A stretch of DNA of 64,000 bases from Nonomuraea zeae (GTDB lineage: Bacteria; Actinomycetota; Actinomycetes; Streptosporangiales; Streptosporangiaceae), in NCBI RefSeq assembly GCF_005889725.1, contig NZ_VCKX01000012.1:30307-94306 (forward strand). The letters run 5' to 3'. Of this stretch, positions 8,643-17,038 are shown one piece after another. Each line of letters begins with the position of its first letter. Positions within the stretch are counted from its first letter, which is position 1. The notes under the pieces are model-generated. The model was not told the origin of the DNA. It made no database searches and saw only the letters and a list, made by a program, of their open reading frames with translations. The position numbers were made by a program, and so were the translations under genes.

Positions 8643-9292
8643 AGCAGGTATCCCGCACCGGGAATGGTCTGAATGCACGGGGGGTCGCCCAGCTTGGCCC
8701 GTAGGCGGCTGACCAGGACCCGCACCACCGTGGTGAACGGATCGGCGTTCTCGTCCCATGCCTCTTCAAGCAGCCGTTCGGAGCTCACGACCGCGCCGTC
8801 CGCTCTCATCAGCACCTCCAGGACGGCGAACTCCTTGAGCGACAGGTGCAGGTGCCGCCCGTCCCGCGAGGCTTGCAGCCGGTGCCTGTCGAGCACGATC
8901 CCGCGCCGCGTCAGCACCGGCGGTACCTGCGACTGGCTGCGCCGCCCCAGCGCCTGCACCCGTGCGACCAGCTCCGCGTAGTCGAACGGTTTGGGCAGAT
9001 AGTCGTCGGCCCCCATCCCGAGACCCGCGATTCGCTCCGGCACCGACGACGCCGCCGTCATCATCAGGATCCGCGTGCGGCTCCCACGCGCCACCAGCTC
9101 ACGGCACACGAGGTCGCCGTGCATCTCGGGCAGGTCCCGATCCAGCACGAGAACGTCATAGTCGTGCACCGCCAATCGCTCCACCGCGGCGGCCCCGTCA
9201 TACACCACGTCAACGGCCATGGCATGGCGGCGCAACCCCACCGCCACGAGATCGGCCAGGTCACGTTCGTCTTCGGCCACCAAAATCCGCAT
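8639..9292 (-). CDS. OmpR/PhoB-family response regulator
   Basis: 217 residues. The receiver domain (1-115) has the acidic cluster AEDERD, the phospho-acceptor Asp near residue 51 (VLDRDLPEMHG), the conserved Thr in MMTAAS and Lys in LPKPFDYAEL. A winged-helix Trans_reg_C domain (about 125-217) ends in RLRAKLGDPPCIQTIPGAGY. ATG 9292 begins directly with the receiver strand RILVAEDE. An in-frame GTG at 9322 would add ten atypical residues and has no better ribosome site. It is divergent from the ABC exporter operon starting at 9473, a common arrangement for regulator-controlled exporters. Confidence 0.93.
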   Translation of the reverse strand: MRILVAEDERDLADLVAVGLRRHAMAVDVVYDGAAAVERLAVHDYDVLVLDRDLPEMHGDLVCRELVARGSRTRILMMTAASSVPERIAGLGMGADDYLPKPFDYAELVARVQALGRRSQSQVPPVLTRRGIVLDRHRLQASRDGRHLHLSLKEFAVLEVLMRADGAVVSSERLLEEAWDENADPFTTVVRVLVSRLRAKLGDPPCIQTIPGAGYLL

Positions 9293-9472
9293 CCGACGTT
9301 CATACCCGAACCGGGGTTTCACTGGCGTTAACGGATCCGTTCGCGACCGTGCAACCCGCTTCAGGCCACGCTGACACCCATGATCAGAGCCGTGGAGTCG
9401 CGGCCCAGACCTCGGCGATCGAGGCGCTGTTCATGACCACCCCTTTCGAACCTCTGCACAGGAGGACATAGC

Positions 9473-10363
9473 GTGACTTCTATCTTGCAGGCCCAGGGCT
9501 TAGACAGGAAGTACGGCAAGCGCTGGGCGCTGCGCGAGTGCACCGTCGACATCCCGGCGGGCCACGTCGTGGGATTGGTGGGTCCCAACGGAGCCGGCAA
9601 GTCCACGCTGCTGAAGCTGGCCGGCGGCCAGCTGGAGCCGACCGCAGGCGGCATCACCGTGCTCGGCGGCCGACCAGGCAGCACGCCCGCGCAGCTGGCC
9701 AAGGTCGGCTTCGTCGCCCAAGACACCCCCGTCTACGCGGGCCTGACCGTCGCCGAACACCTGCAGCTGGGAGCCCGGCTCAACCCCCGCTGGGACGACG
9801 GCATGGCGCGGGAACGCATCGCGCGGCTCGGCCTCGTCCCCGCCCATCGGGCGGGCAAGCTGTCCGGCGGCCAGCGCGCCCAACTCGCCCTCACCCTGGG
9901 CCTGGCCAAGCGGCCCGAGCTGCTGATCCTGGACGAGCCCGCGGCCGCGCTCGACCCGCTGGCCCGTAGCGAGTTCCTGCAGGGGCTGATGGAGGCCACC
10001 GTTGAGCACAAGCTGAGCGTGCTGCTCTCCTCCCACCTGGTCTCCGACCTGGAACGGGTCTGCGACTACCTGATCGTGCTCGTCGACTCCCGCGTCCAGA
10101 TCGCAGGGAAGACCGATCAGCTGCTGGCCACCCATCACCGGCTCACCGGCCCGCGCTGCGATCCCGACCGGCTCCCCGCCGACCAGCAGGTGGTCTCCGC
10201 GCGCCACACCGAGCGACAGAGCACGTACGTGGTCAGGACCGACGCCCCGATCCACGACCCCGCCTGGACGATCACCCGGCTCAGCCTGGAAGACCTCGTC
10301 CTGGCCTACATGGACAAGCCCGCCGCTGAGCGTCGCCGGGTCGCCCTGGAGGTGCAGGGATGA
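9473..10363 (+). CDS. ABC exporter ATP-binding protein
   Basis: 296 residues. Walker A is GPNGAGKSTLL (about 36-46), the Q-loop is FVAQDTPVY, the signature is KLSGGQRAQLAL and Walker B is LLILDEPAAALDP. The C-terminal 80 residues are the regulatory extension usual for drug and bacitracin-type exporters. AGGAGGACATAGC precedes the GTG start, a strong ribosome site. It partners with the permease that overlaps its stop by 4 nt. Confidence 0.93.
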   Translation: MTSILQAQGLDRKYGKRWALRECTVDIPAGHVVGLVGPNGAGKSTLLKLAGGQLEPTAGGITVLGGRPGSTPAQLAKVGFVAQDTPVYAGLTVAEHLQLGARLNPRWDDGMARERIARLGLVPAHRAGKLSGGQRAQLALTLGLAKRPELLILDEPAAALDPLARSEFLQGLMEATVEHKLSVLLSSHLVSDLERVCDYLIVLVDSRVQIAGKTDQLLATHHRLTGPRCDPDRLPADQQVVSARHTERQSTYVVRTDAPIHDPAWTITRLSLEDLVLAYMDKPAAERRRVALEVQG

Positions 10364-11436
10364 TCTGGCTGACCTGGCGGCAATTCCGCGGCTCGGCCGC
10401 GATGACGGCCGCCGTGCTCGTCGTCCTCACTGCTGTGCTGGCCTTGACCGGCCCGGATCTGGCCGCCCGCTACGCTGCCGGGATCGCCGGCTGCACCCCG
10501 GACAACACCTGCAACGAATTCTTCGACCGCTTCTTCGACACCTACCAGATCCCCTTCCTCGCCCTCACCCTCGTCGTGCTGATCCTGCCGGCACTGGTCG
10601 GGCTGTTCTGGGGAGCGCCATTGATCACCCGCGAGCTGGAGGCGGGGACGCACCTGCTGGTGTGGAACCAGAGCGTCACCCGCGCCCGCTGGCTGGCCGT
10701 CAAGCTCGGGCTCACCGGCCTGGCGGCCATAGCCGCCGCCGGCCTGTGCGGCCTCGCGGTCACCTGGTGGTCCGACCCCCTGGACAAGTCAGCCGTTCCG
10801 GAAATGGCCCAGATGGCGCCCCTGGTGTTCAGCGCGCGCGGCATCGCCCCGATCGGGTACGCGGCCTTCGCCTTCGTCCTCGGCGTGACCGCGGGCGTGC
10901 TGGTACGCCACACACTGCTCGCCATGGCCCTCACCCTGGTCGCTTTCACCGCGATCCAGCTCGCCATGCCGCTGCTGGTCCGTCCCCACCTGATGCCCCC
11001 GGTCACGTCCACGTTCGAGCTCAGCCGGACGAACGTGAACGGCCTCGTGCCGCAAGGACAGCAAGGCGGAGGCATGCAGCTCTTCCTGAGCACGTCGGCC
11101 GTCCCCGGCCACGCGGGCGCCTGGGTCCTGTCCAGCGACCTCCTCGATCCGTCCGGACGTACCGTCGCCGGCGGCGATGGAGCCTCGGGGCCGTCGTCGA
11201 CGATCGCGCGGTCCATCCCGGTCTCCACGACGTCGGGACCCTGCGCACCCATGGGGGGACTGGGCACGGACACATGCACAGCGGAGATCAACCGGCTCGG
11301 CTACCGGCAGCAGGCGACCTACCAGCCCATCGAGCGCTTCTGGCCCATCCAGTGGATCGAGACCGGGATCTACACCCTGCTCACCCTCGGCCTCACCTGG
11401 CTCTGCTTCTGGCGGGTACGGAGAGGCTTGTCATGA
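10360..11436 (+). CDS. ABC exporter permease
   Basis: 358 residues with six predicted membrane segments in an ABC-2 type arrangement: about 15-35, 65-90, 115-140, 150-180, 180-200 and a last one at about 330-350. A large extracytoplasmic loop between the fifth and last segments (about 205-325) contains two cysteines. It starts with an ATG overlapping the ATPase stop (ATGA) and its own stop overlaps the S41 protease start. The substrate is unknown. Pairing with a two-component system and a secreted protease is typical of self-resistance or envelope-stress exporters. Confidence 0.88.
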   Translation: MIWLTWRQFRGSAAMTAAVLVVLTAVLALTGPDLAARYAAGIAGCTPDNTCNEFFDRFFDTYQIPFLALTLVVLILPALVGLFWGAPLITRELEAGTHLLVWNQSVTRARWLAVKLGLTGLAAIAAAGLCGLAVTWWSDPLDKSAVPEMAQMAPLVFSARGIAPIGYAAFAFVLGVTAGVLVRHTLLAMALTLVAFTAIQLAMPLLVRPHLMPPVTSTFELSRTNVNGLVPQGQQGGGMQLFLSTSAVPGHAGAWVLSSDLLDPSGRTVAGGDGASGPSSTIARSIPVSTTSGPCAPMGGLGTDTCTAEINRLGYRQQATYQPIERFWPIQWIETGIYTLLTLGLTWLCFWRVRRGLS

Positions 11437-12851
11437 CCGTCGTCAGGATCGCTGCCGCCGGGCTCGCGCTCCTCCTGGCGACGGCCTGCACGGCCCCGAC
11501 GCCGCCGCGCGGCGAGGAGAGCACGGCGGCGGGTACGGTCTGCGCGCCGCCCCAGGGAGCGCCCGGACCAGAGACTGCCACCACGATCGACGTCATCGAG
11601 CAGGCGTACTTCTGCATCCTCGGCAACTACTACAGCGGCGCCACCCTGGACGCCCGCTCACTGCTGACCGCCGGATTCGTCGCCCTGACCCAGGAGCTCA
11701 ACCGCAACGGACGCGACCTGCCCGAGGCCACCATGCCCGCGCTGACCGGGGACCGCAAAGCCGACTGGACCGCTTTCGAGACCGTCTACCGGAAGATCAC
11801 CGATCAGGTCCCCGACCTGCGCGACAAGCTGGCCATCGTCACCCTTGAGGCCATCGTGGCCGCCCTCGGTGACGACCATGCCGGCTGGACGCACGACGTC
11901 GAGCAGCCGCCCGACTACTACGACGGCGACGGCTACGGTCTCGGGTTCCAGGCGAGCGTGGACGATTCGCAAGCGGACGGCAACCTCGGCGTCGCGCTCG
12001 CCCCGTTGTTCGTCACCACCGTGCAGGGCGGCGCCGCGCAGGACGCCGGACTGCGCCCGGGCGACATCATCGAATCGATCAACGGATCGGCGCCCTTCAT
12101 CGATGGCCAGGCCACCCCCGCGATCAACGCTCTCTATCCGCAATATCCGGAAGCGCGTCCCGTCAGGCTGCGCCTCCTGCGGCAGAGCACCGGACGCCGC
12201 TGGAGCGTGACGCTTCAGCCTGGCCTTTTCCAGCGGGACCTGGTCGCCCTGCAAGTGGTGCGGTCGAAGCTGCTGGACGACGACATCGCTCACGTACGGC
12301 TGACCAGCTTCCTGCCCGACTCCGCGGACCGGGTCCTGCGGGCGATCTCCAGGCTGCGCGCCGGCCGGACGCTGTCCGGTGTCGTGCTGGACCTGCGCGG
12401 TAACAGCGGCGGCAGCCCCACGGAGGCGGTCCGGCTGCTGAGCGCGTTCGTCCACGGCAAGGTCACCGCCTACCAGTGCGCCGTGGACGGCAAGTGCGCG
12501 ACATCGCGGACCGACGACACCGTCGAGCTGCTCGGCCTGCCGCTGGTGGTGCTCACCGATGCCGGCTGCGCCTCGGCCTGTGAGCACTTCAGCTCCGCGG
12601 CCAAGGACCTGCGCATCGGCCAGCTGGTCGGCACCAGAACCGCCGGCGTCATCTCCGGGCCGGCGCAGGCGTACCTGCTGCGCAACAACACCGCGCTGGG
12701 CTTCCCCGCCCGACACCACCTCGGGCCCAACCACGAGGTGATCGACCGGGTCGGCGTGCCGCCCGACCACTACGTACCCCTGACCCCCAAGGACGCGGCC
12801 GCCGGGCGCGACCCCGCCCTGGCCAAGGCACTGACCTTGCTGCACAAGTGA
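11433..12851 (+). CDS. S41-family (C-terminal processing) protease, lipoprotein
   Basis: 472 residues. The signal peptide ends in a lipobox (LLLATAC, Cys near residue 20), so the protein is membrane-tethered outside the cell. A PDZ-like domain spans about 170-260 (GGAAQDAGLRPGDIIESING). The tail-specific protease domain at about 285-440 has VVLDLRGNSGGSPTEAVRLL and a serine-containing DAGCASACEHFSSAAKDL loop matching the S41 nucleophile region. The ATG overlaps the permease stop (ATGA). Extra cysteines near the active site (AYQCAVDGKCAT, AGCASACE) may form disulfides. Target proteins are unknown. Confidence 0.85.
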   Translation: MTVVRIAAAGLALLLATACTAPTPPRGEESTAAGTVCAPPQGAPGPETATTIDVIEQAYFCILGNYYSGATLDARSLLTAGFVALTQELNRNGRDLPEATMPALTGDRKADWTAFETVYRKITDQVPDLRDKLAIVTLEAIVAALGDDHAGWTHDVEQPPDYYDGDGYGLGFQASVDDSQADGNLGVALAPLFVTTVQGGAAQDAGLRPGDIIESINGSAPFIDGQATPAINALYPQYPEARPVRLRLLRQSTGRRWSVTLQPGLFQRDLVALQVVRSKLLDDDIAHVRLTSFLPDSADRVLRAISRLRAGRTLSGVVLDLRGNSGGSPTEAVRLLSAFVHGKVTAYQCAVDGKCATSRTDDTVELLGLPLVVLTDAGCASACEHFSSAAKDLRIGQLVGTRTAGVISGPAQAYLLRNNTALGFPARHHLGPNHEVIDRVGVPPDHYVPLTPKDAAAGRDPALAKALTLLHK

Positions 12852-12863
12852 ACGGACCTCTCC

Positions 12864-14017
12864 ATGAGACAGCTCCTGGCCCTCGCCGCGGGACTGGCCG
12901 TGTTGGCCGCGTCCGCCTGCTCCGCACCCGCGCCGCCCCGATCCGACGCCGTGTCCGCCGCGCCGGCCGCCCCGCCACCCTGCCCACTCCCACCGGCCCT
13001 CACCCGGTCGGCACCACCGCCTTGCATCTGACCGACACCTCCCGCCCTGACCCTTGGGATCTTGACGTCCGGGCCAGGGAGCTCAAGGTCACTCTGTGGT
13101 ACCCGACCAAGCAGCGCGACGGGCAGCGGGCGCCGTACATGACGCCGAAGGAATCGGAACTGCTGCTGAAAGGCTCCGGGATCGCGAGCGCGCCGTACGA
13201 CACGCTGAGCAAGACGCGCACGAACGCCATCCAAGACGCCGAACCCGCAGGGAAGATGCTGCCGCTGGTGGTGCTCTCCCCCGGCTTCACCAAGCCGATG
13301 AGCACGCTCACCTCTCTGGCCGAGGACCTGGCCAGCCGCGGATACGTCGTGGCCGGGATCGACCACACCTACGAAAGCTATGCCACCACCCTGTCCGACG
13401 GCAGGGTCGCCGAATGCCTCGCCTGCGACAGCAACTCCGATCCCGGCTTCGGCGCGGGGTTGGTCGCGGGCCGGGCCGCCGACGTCTCGTTCGTGCTCGA
13501 CCAGTTGCCCTCGAAGTGGGCCGGTTCCGACCGGATCGACCGCTCCCGCATCGCGATGATCGGCCAGTCGATCGGCGGGTCCAGCGCCATGGCCACCATG
13601 GTGAAGGACCACCGGGTGCGGGCCGGCATCGACATGGACGGCACCGCCTACGCCCGGATCCCCAAGAGCGGGTTCTCCCGGCCGTTCATGTTCCTCGGTT
13701 CGGCGCAGCACATCTCCGGAGGCCCCTTCCCCACGTGGGACCGCGACTGGAAGCTGCTCACCGGATGGAAGCGCTGGATCGTGCTGTCAGGCGCGGAACA
13801 CCAATCCTTCACCGACACCCCGCTGCTGTCGGACGCCCTCGGCATCAAGCCCCTCCCCGGCGTCCTGCCCGCGGCGCGCGCCGCCGAGCTCACCCGCACA
13901 TACGTGGCGGCCTTCCTCGACCAGCACCTGAAGTCGCAGCGGCAGCCCCTCCTGGACAAGCCGTCATCGCGCTACCCCGAGGCCACATTCTGCCCCGCGA
14001 CCTGCGGTCGATCCTGA
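12864..14017 (+). pseudogene. PAF-acetylhydrolase-like lipoprotein, frameshifted in signal region
   Basis: The ATG at 12864 opens a lipoprotein signal peptide (LALAAGLAVLAASACSAPAP) whose frame ends at a TGA at 13029. The mature domain is in another frame up to 14017. One base appears missing between about 12950 and 13025. The mature part resembles alpha/beta hydrolases of the PAF-AH II type: VVLSPGFTKPMSTLTSLAED, nucleophile elbow MIGQSIGGSSAM (GxSxG with Gln for the usual His), an IDMDGTAY acidic segment and GAEHQSFTD with the likely catalytic His. The alternative start is GTG 12848, overlapping the protease stop, but it gives an Arg-rich N-terminus with no signal. It may be a sequencing error rather than a true pseudogene. 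Confidence 0.65.
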
Positions 14018-14049
14018 AGCCCGGCGGCCCCTGAAGCCGTCGGGGGATG

Positions 14050-14364
14050 CTGAAGACGGGCGCAGTAGGTCTGCCAGCGGTGGTGGGCGGCGTCGTGGGA
14101 ACAGCGGCCCACCGGCACCGTTGACGCCGGCCCGGAACAACGGCCCCGCGATGCAGCCTGAGCGGGCCAGGTACAGCTTGAGCAGGGCGACGTAGCCGCG
14201 GTCGTCGAGCGCCAGGCGACGTCGGCCGCCGCGGCGGAGCGGGGCAAGTTCTTGGGCACCTTGACGGTATCGATCCGGTCCATCGGGTTGGCCTGCAGCG
14301 CGCTACGCGCTGTACGAGCCTCAGCTGCCTTCTCCAAAGCCGTGGCCCGTACTGGGAGGCCCAC
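14050..14364 (-). pseudogene. Tyrosine recombinase (integrase) remnant
   Basis: Minus-strand frames contain NPMDRIDTVKVPKNLPRSAA, then in another frame LALDDRGYVALLKLYLARSG and GPLFRAGVNGAGGPLF, and in a third DAAHHRWQTYCARLQ. These segments line up in order with actinobacterial tyrosine recombinases. The region between AAADV and the DDRGYVALL segment, which should hold the first catalytic Arg, is deleted. At least two frame changes occur, and the C-terminal HxxR/Tyr part is absent. It is non-functional. It lies about 120 bp inside the right 42-bp repeat. Confidence 0.55.
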
Positions 14365-14487
14365 GCTCGAATGCCTTCGCGCCGGACCCCACCGTGCTCG
14401 GCATGCTGGGGTCTACCTGCCTGACGTGCCTGACAGACCTCCAAGCGGCTGACCAGCCAGGTCGCTTGACAACCCAAGATAACGATC

Positions 14488-14529
14488 GAAGTCGTGCGTG
14501 TCGGTGACACGGTGCACCGCACACGCGAC
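14488..14529 (+). repeat. 42-bp perfect direct repeat, right copy (putative attR)
   Basis: This is the second copy of the repeat at 7174-7215, 7,314 bp away. The reading frame of the phosphotransferase-like gene runs through it and continues to the right. The bases before it differ from those before the left copy. Confidence 0.6.
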
Positions 14530-14811
14530 AACCGCGCCGACTTTGCCGCCCGGGTACTGACCTACTTGGAGTCCGTCGGCTATCCCCATGCTCCGCGCTA
14601 CTTGGGCATCGATGAACGAGGCCGGGACATCCTGACATTCATCTCGGGCACCACCACCAACCACCCCACACAACGGGCACTCGGCGCCTACGCGCGCGGC
14701 GGCCGGATGCTTCGCACCCTGCATGAGACAACCGCCGGACACGTCCTGGCCGCCGGCCAGGACTGCGTCATCCATGGCGACCCCGGGCCCTTCAACACCA
14801 TCTTCCAGAAC
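14488..14811 (+). pseudogene. Aminoglycoside phosphotransferase-like remnant, right half
   Basis: The frame continues from VVRVGDTVHRTRDNRADFAA through YLESVGYPHAPRYLGIDERG and FISGTTTNHPTQRALGAYAR. It ends near CVIHGDPGPFNTIFQN, which is the Brenner-type catalytic loop (HGDxxxxN) of APH kinases. Coding similarity stops right after this loop, so the activation-segment Asp and the C-lobe are missing. Joined to 7117-7215 at the 42-bp repeat it gives one continuous frame. Confidence 0.6.
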
Positions 14812-15105
14812 GTCGACGATGAGGTCGGTGACGGCCTGGCCGGCCAGCCAGGAGGTGGCGATCGGCCAGGTGTGTATGACCACGCGTTCGCGGCGGGCCG
14901 CGTGCGGGTGTTTGCCGACGGCCACCAGCAGGTCCAGTCCCAGGGTGTCCAGGCCGTCGGCGCCGGGGTGGGGCGCACGACGGCGCGGCCGCCGCCGGGC
15001 CGGTCGAGGGTGTTGATGTGGCGGTTGGCGGCCGCGTCGTCGCCGGTGTTGTCGACCAGCACGACGTGCAGCAGCGCGTCGGCGACGTCGTGGTAGCCGA
15101 CAGCT
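14812..15105. other. Decayed coding remnants, family not recognised
   Basis: The minus strand has stretches that look coding in two frames, for example DTLGLDLLVAVGKHP with VVIHTWPIATSWLAGQAVTD, and in a second frame WDQNRAVGYHDVADALLHVV. They suggest a frameshifted fragment of one gene. I cannot name the family. No intact gene is present. Confidence 0.35.
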
Positions 15106-15204
15106 CTGTTCTGGTCCCATCTGAACCTGTATGGGCGCTTCCAGCTGGACATGAGCCGTCACCTGGAGCTGGACGACGTCCCCCTCAGCGGCGGGCCCGC
15201 CTGA
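15106..15204 (+). pseudogene. Possible Tn3-type transposase C-terminus remnant
   Basis: The forward frame LFWSHLNLYGRFQLDMSRHL ends at a TGA at 15202-15204. It resembles the extreme C-terminus of Tn3-family transposases (HINxxGRYxxD/L). Only about 30 residues remain and no terminal repeat was found, so the assignment is tentative. Confidence 0.3.
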
Positions 15205-15337
15205 AACGGACCGCAGGCCGCCGGGAAGGGTTCGGGGAGTTGGGCAGTCGGGGTGGCGCCGGCGTGCTGCCAGGGGGTCGATGGCGGCGGAAGGGAGCGG
15301 ACAGGCCCCCTGGGGGCGGTGACCGCAGGAGCTTTGA

Positions 15338-16246
15338 TCAGGCTTGGGTGCTTGTGAGCGTGTCGGCGCTCAGTCGGACGCAGAGACTCCACACGGCGCT
15401 TTGGTTGCGTTCATCGAGAGCGCTGGCCGGCAAGGGCTTGCGGCGGCACTTGTCGTCGAAGTAGGCGCCGGTGAGGCCCTCAACCTCCGGGCTCGCGGCC
15501 AGATAGACGCTGGAACGAGCCGAACGGGTCAGATCCGACAAGAAAAGCGGAGCGACGACCTTCAGAACCAGGGGCGCGACCGGCCGGTAGAGCTTCGGGA
15601 AGGCAGTGATCGGGGTCGATCGGTTCATTGGCGTGTAGCCGTGCCCGGGGTAGACCACATTGGCGGTCACCCCCGTGCCCTGCAGTTCCCGGGCGAGCCG
15701 GGCCGTCAGCGCCATCGTCATGGTCTTGGTGTGGTTGTAGTGGCTGAACGTCCACCCGATGAAGCGGCGCTCGCCCAGCAGGTTGTCGTGCTCGATGGGG
15801 CCGCCGGGAATGCCCCCCGTCAGGTTGACGACTCGGGCGTGACCGGCGCGCTTCAGTTGCGGCAAGAGCAGGTGAGTGAGGGTGAATGGCGTGAGAACGT
15901 GTGCGGCGAACATCTTCTCCACACCGTCGGCGGTCAGCTCCCGGCGTGGCCGGTTCATGCCGACATTGTTGACCAAGACGTCCAACGCGTTGTAGCGCTC
16001 GGCGATCTGGGATCCGAGCCGGAGCAGCCCGTGGAGGCTGGTGAGGTCGGCGGCGAAGGCGCTCACCCGATCGTGTCCCGCGCTGGTGCGGATGTCCCGG
16101 GCGGCTTGCTGCGCTTGAGCGTGATCGATTCCTACCAGGATGACGGAGGCTCCCAGTTCGGCCAGGCCGCGGGCTGTCTCCATGCCGATCCCCGCGGTGC
16201 TGCCGGTGATCAGGGCGGTCTTGCCCGTCAGGTCGCTGAGTGTCAT
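15338..16246 (-). CDS. Short-chain dehydrogenase/reductase
   Basis: 302 residues with a Rossmann fold. The cofactor loop is TGSTAGIGMETARGLAELGA (TGxxxGIG), followed by FAADLTSL, NNVGMNRP (NNAG-type) and the catalytic YNHTK (YxxxK) near residue 185. The residue aligned with the catalytic Ser appears to be Thr in VVNLTGG. GGAGAAAG precedes ATG 16246. The C-terminal SALDERNQSAVWSLCVRLS matches the retinol-dehydrogenase-like bacterial SDR subgroup. It lies downstream of a broken SDR gene and a divergent TetR regulator, which probably controls it. Confidence 0.88.
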   Translation of the reverse strand: MTLSDLTGKTALITGSTAGIGMETARGLAELGASVILVGIDHAQAQQAARDIRTSAGHDRVSAFAADLTSLHGLLRLGSQIAERYNALDVLVNNVGMNRPRRELTADGVEKMFAAHVLTPFTLTHLLLPQLKRAGHARVVNLTGGIPGGPIEHDNLLGERRFIGWTFSHYNHTKTMTMALTARLARELQGTGVTANVVYPGHGYTPMNRSTPITAFPKLYRPVAPLVLKVVAPLFLSDLTRSARSSVYLAASPEVEGLTGAYFDDKCRRKPLPASALDERNQSAVWSLCVRLSADTLTSTQA

Positions 16247-16338
16247 CTGTGCTTTCTCCAGGTTTGGTCGGACGCTGTCGTCTGGGTCGGTTAGGTGAAG
16301 CATCGGAACAGGGCATGGGCATGGCCGTCAGCGTGAGA

Positions 16339-16922
16339 TCAGCTCTCGGGTGAGGTCACGGAGGCGTAGTGCGTCATGCCGGTTGAATGCGCCTTTGTCA
16401 CCGCACGTAGCGGTTGCGGCAGGCTCGCGGGCATGCCGGTGGAGACCGCGCCGGGGTTGTAGCCGATGCAGGAGACGCCGCTGTCGGCATGCAGAACGCC
16501 GGGGGCGACTCCGAGGAGGTCGTCAGCCCGGAAGGACTGCAGGGTGGCCTTGGTCCCGCTGTAGGTACGTGTCAGCTGCAGGTCATCCCAGTGGATACGG
16601 CCCAGCGGCACACCGGGCGCGCCCACGTTCATGATGACCGGAACGGAGGGCGGCCCGCAGCGGGTCGTGGAGGCCGTGGCTCAGCACGAAACGGCTGGTT
16701 GGCGAGCCGTTCGACGAGCTCCCAGGAGCCGGCCACCGAGGTGAGACCGGCGCGCACGAAGCCGGCCCGTCCGGTCGTCAGGGCTTTGGCTTCAGCGATC
16801 AAGGCCTGTCCCTTTTCTGCGGTGCTGCCGATGGCGATGACGTGAGCGCCTTGGTGGAGGTAGTGGCGGGCCAGCCCTTTGCCGAGCCCATCGGTGCCTC
16901 CGGTGATGATCACGGTCTTCAT
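16339..16922 (-). pseudogene. Broken short-chain dehydrogenase
   Basis: The N-terminal part from ATG 16922 reads VIITGGTDGLGKGLARHYLH with a good AGGTGAA ribosome site. It then loses frame after ELVERLANQP. A middle fragment (RFVLSHGLHDPLRAALRSGH) is in another frame. The C-terminal part resumes as MNVGAPGVPLGRIHWDDLQL and includes YSGTKATLQSF, the YxxxK motif. The total is about 195 codons against roughly 280-300 for the family, so there is internal deletion plus at least two frame changes. It is the promoter-proximal gene opposite the TetR gene. Confidence 0.75.
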
Positions 16923-16952
16923 GTTTCACCTGCTCTCCCCGCATACCCACCG

Positions 16953-16975
16953 AAGTGGATATGGCATATCCGCTT
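16953..16975. promoter_or_regulatory. TetR-type operator 1
   Basis: The near-perfect palindrome GGATATGGCATATCC, extended by outer AAG/CTT arms, lies in the divergent region between the broken SDR gene and the tetR gene. Its left half and flank (CGAAGTGGATATG) recur at 16995-17007. It probably binds the adjacent TetR protein. Confidence 0.6.
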
Positions 16976-16995
16976 ATGTCGGGGAGCCTAGCACG

Positions 16996-17018
16996 AAGTG
17001 GATATGATGTATCCAGTT
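16996..17018. promoter_or_regulatory. TetR-type operator 2
   Basis: GGATATGATGTATCC, one mismatch from a perfect palindrome outside the 3-bp centre, is placed 43 bp (about four helical turns) from operator 1 and 21 bp before the tetR ATG. This is a suitable position for autorepression. Confidence 0.6.
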
Positions 17019-17038
17019 ATCCGGACGGACGGGATGCC

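Larger units (their letters stand above)
7174..14529. mobile_element. Putative degenerate integrative element between 42-bp repeats
   Basis: A perfect 42-bp direct repeat bounds about 7.3 kb. The left copy carries the N-terminal side of a phosphotransferase-like gene and the right copy carries its continuation, so removing the interval would restore one reading frame. Inside, next to the right repeat, is a decayed tyrosine recombinase on the minus strand (about 14050-14364), the usual position of an integrase beside its att site. The cargo is a two-component system, an ABC exporter, an S41 protease lipoprotein and a hydrolase. IS256-type and sigma-factor remnants lie beside the left repeat. 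The alternative is two unrelated copies of a conserved gene fragment. The shared frame and complementary halves favour insertion. Confidence 0.5.
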
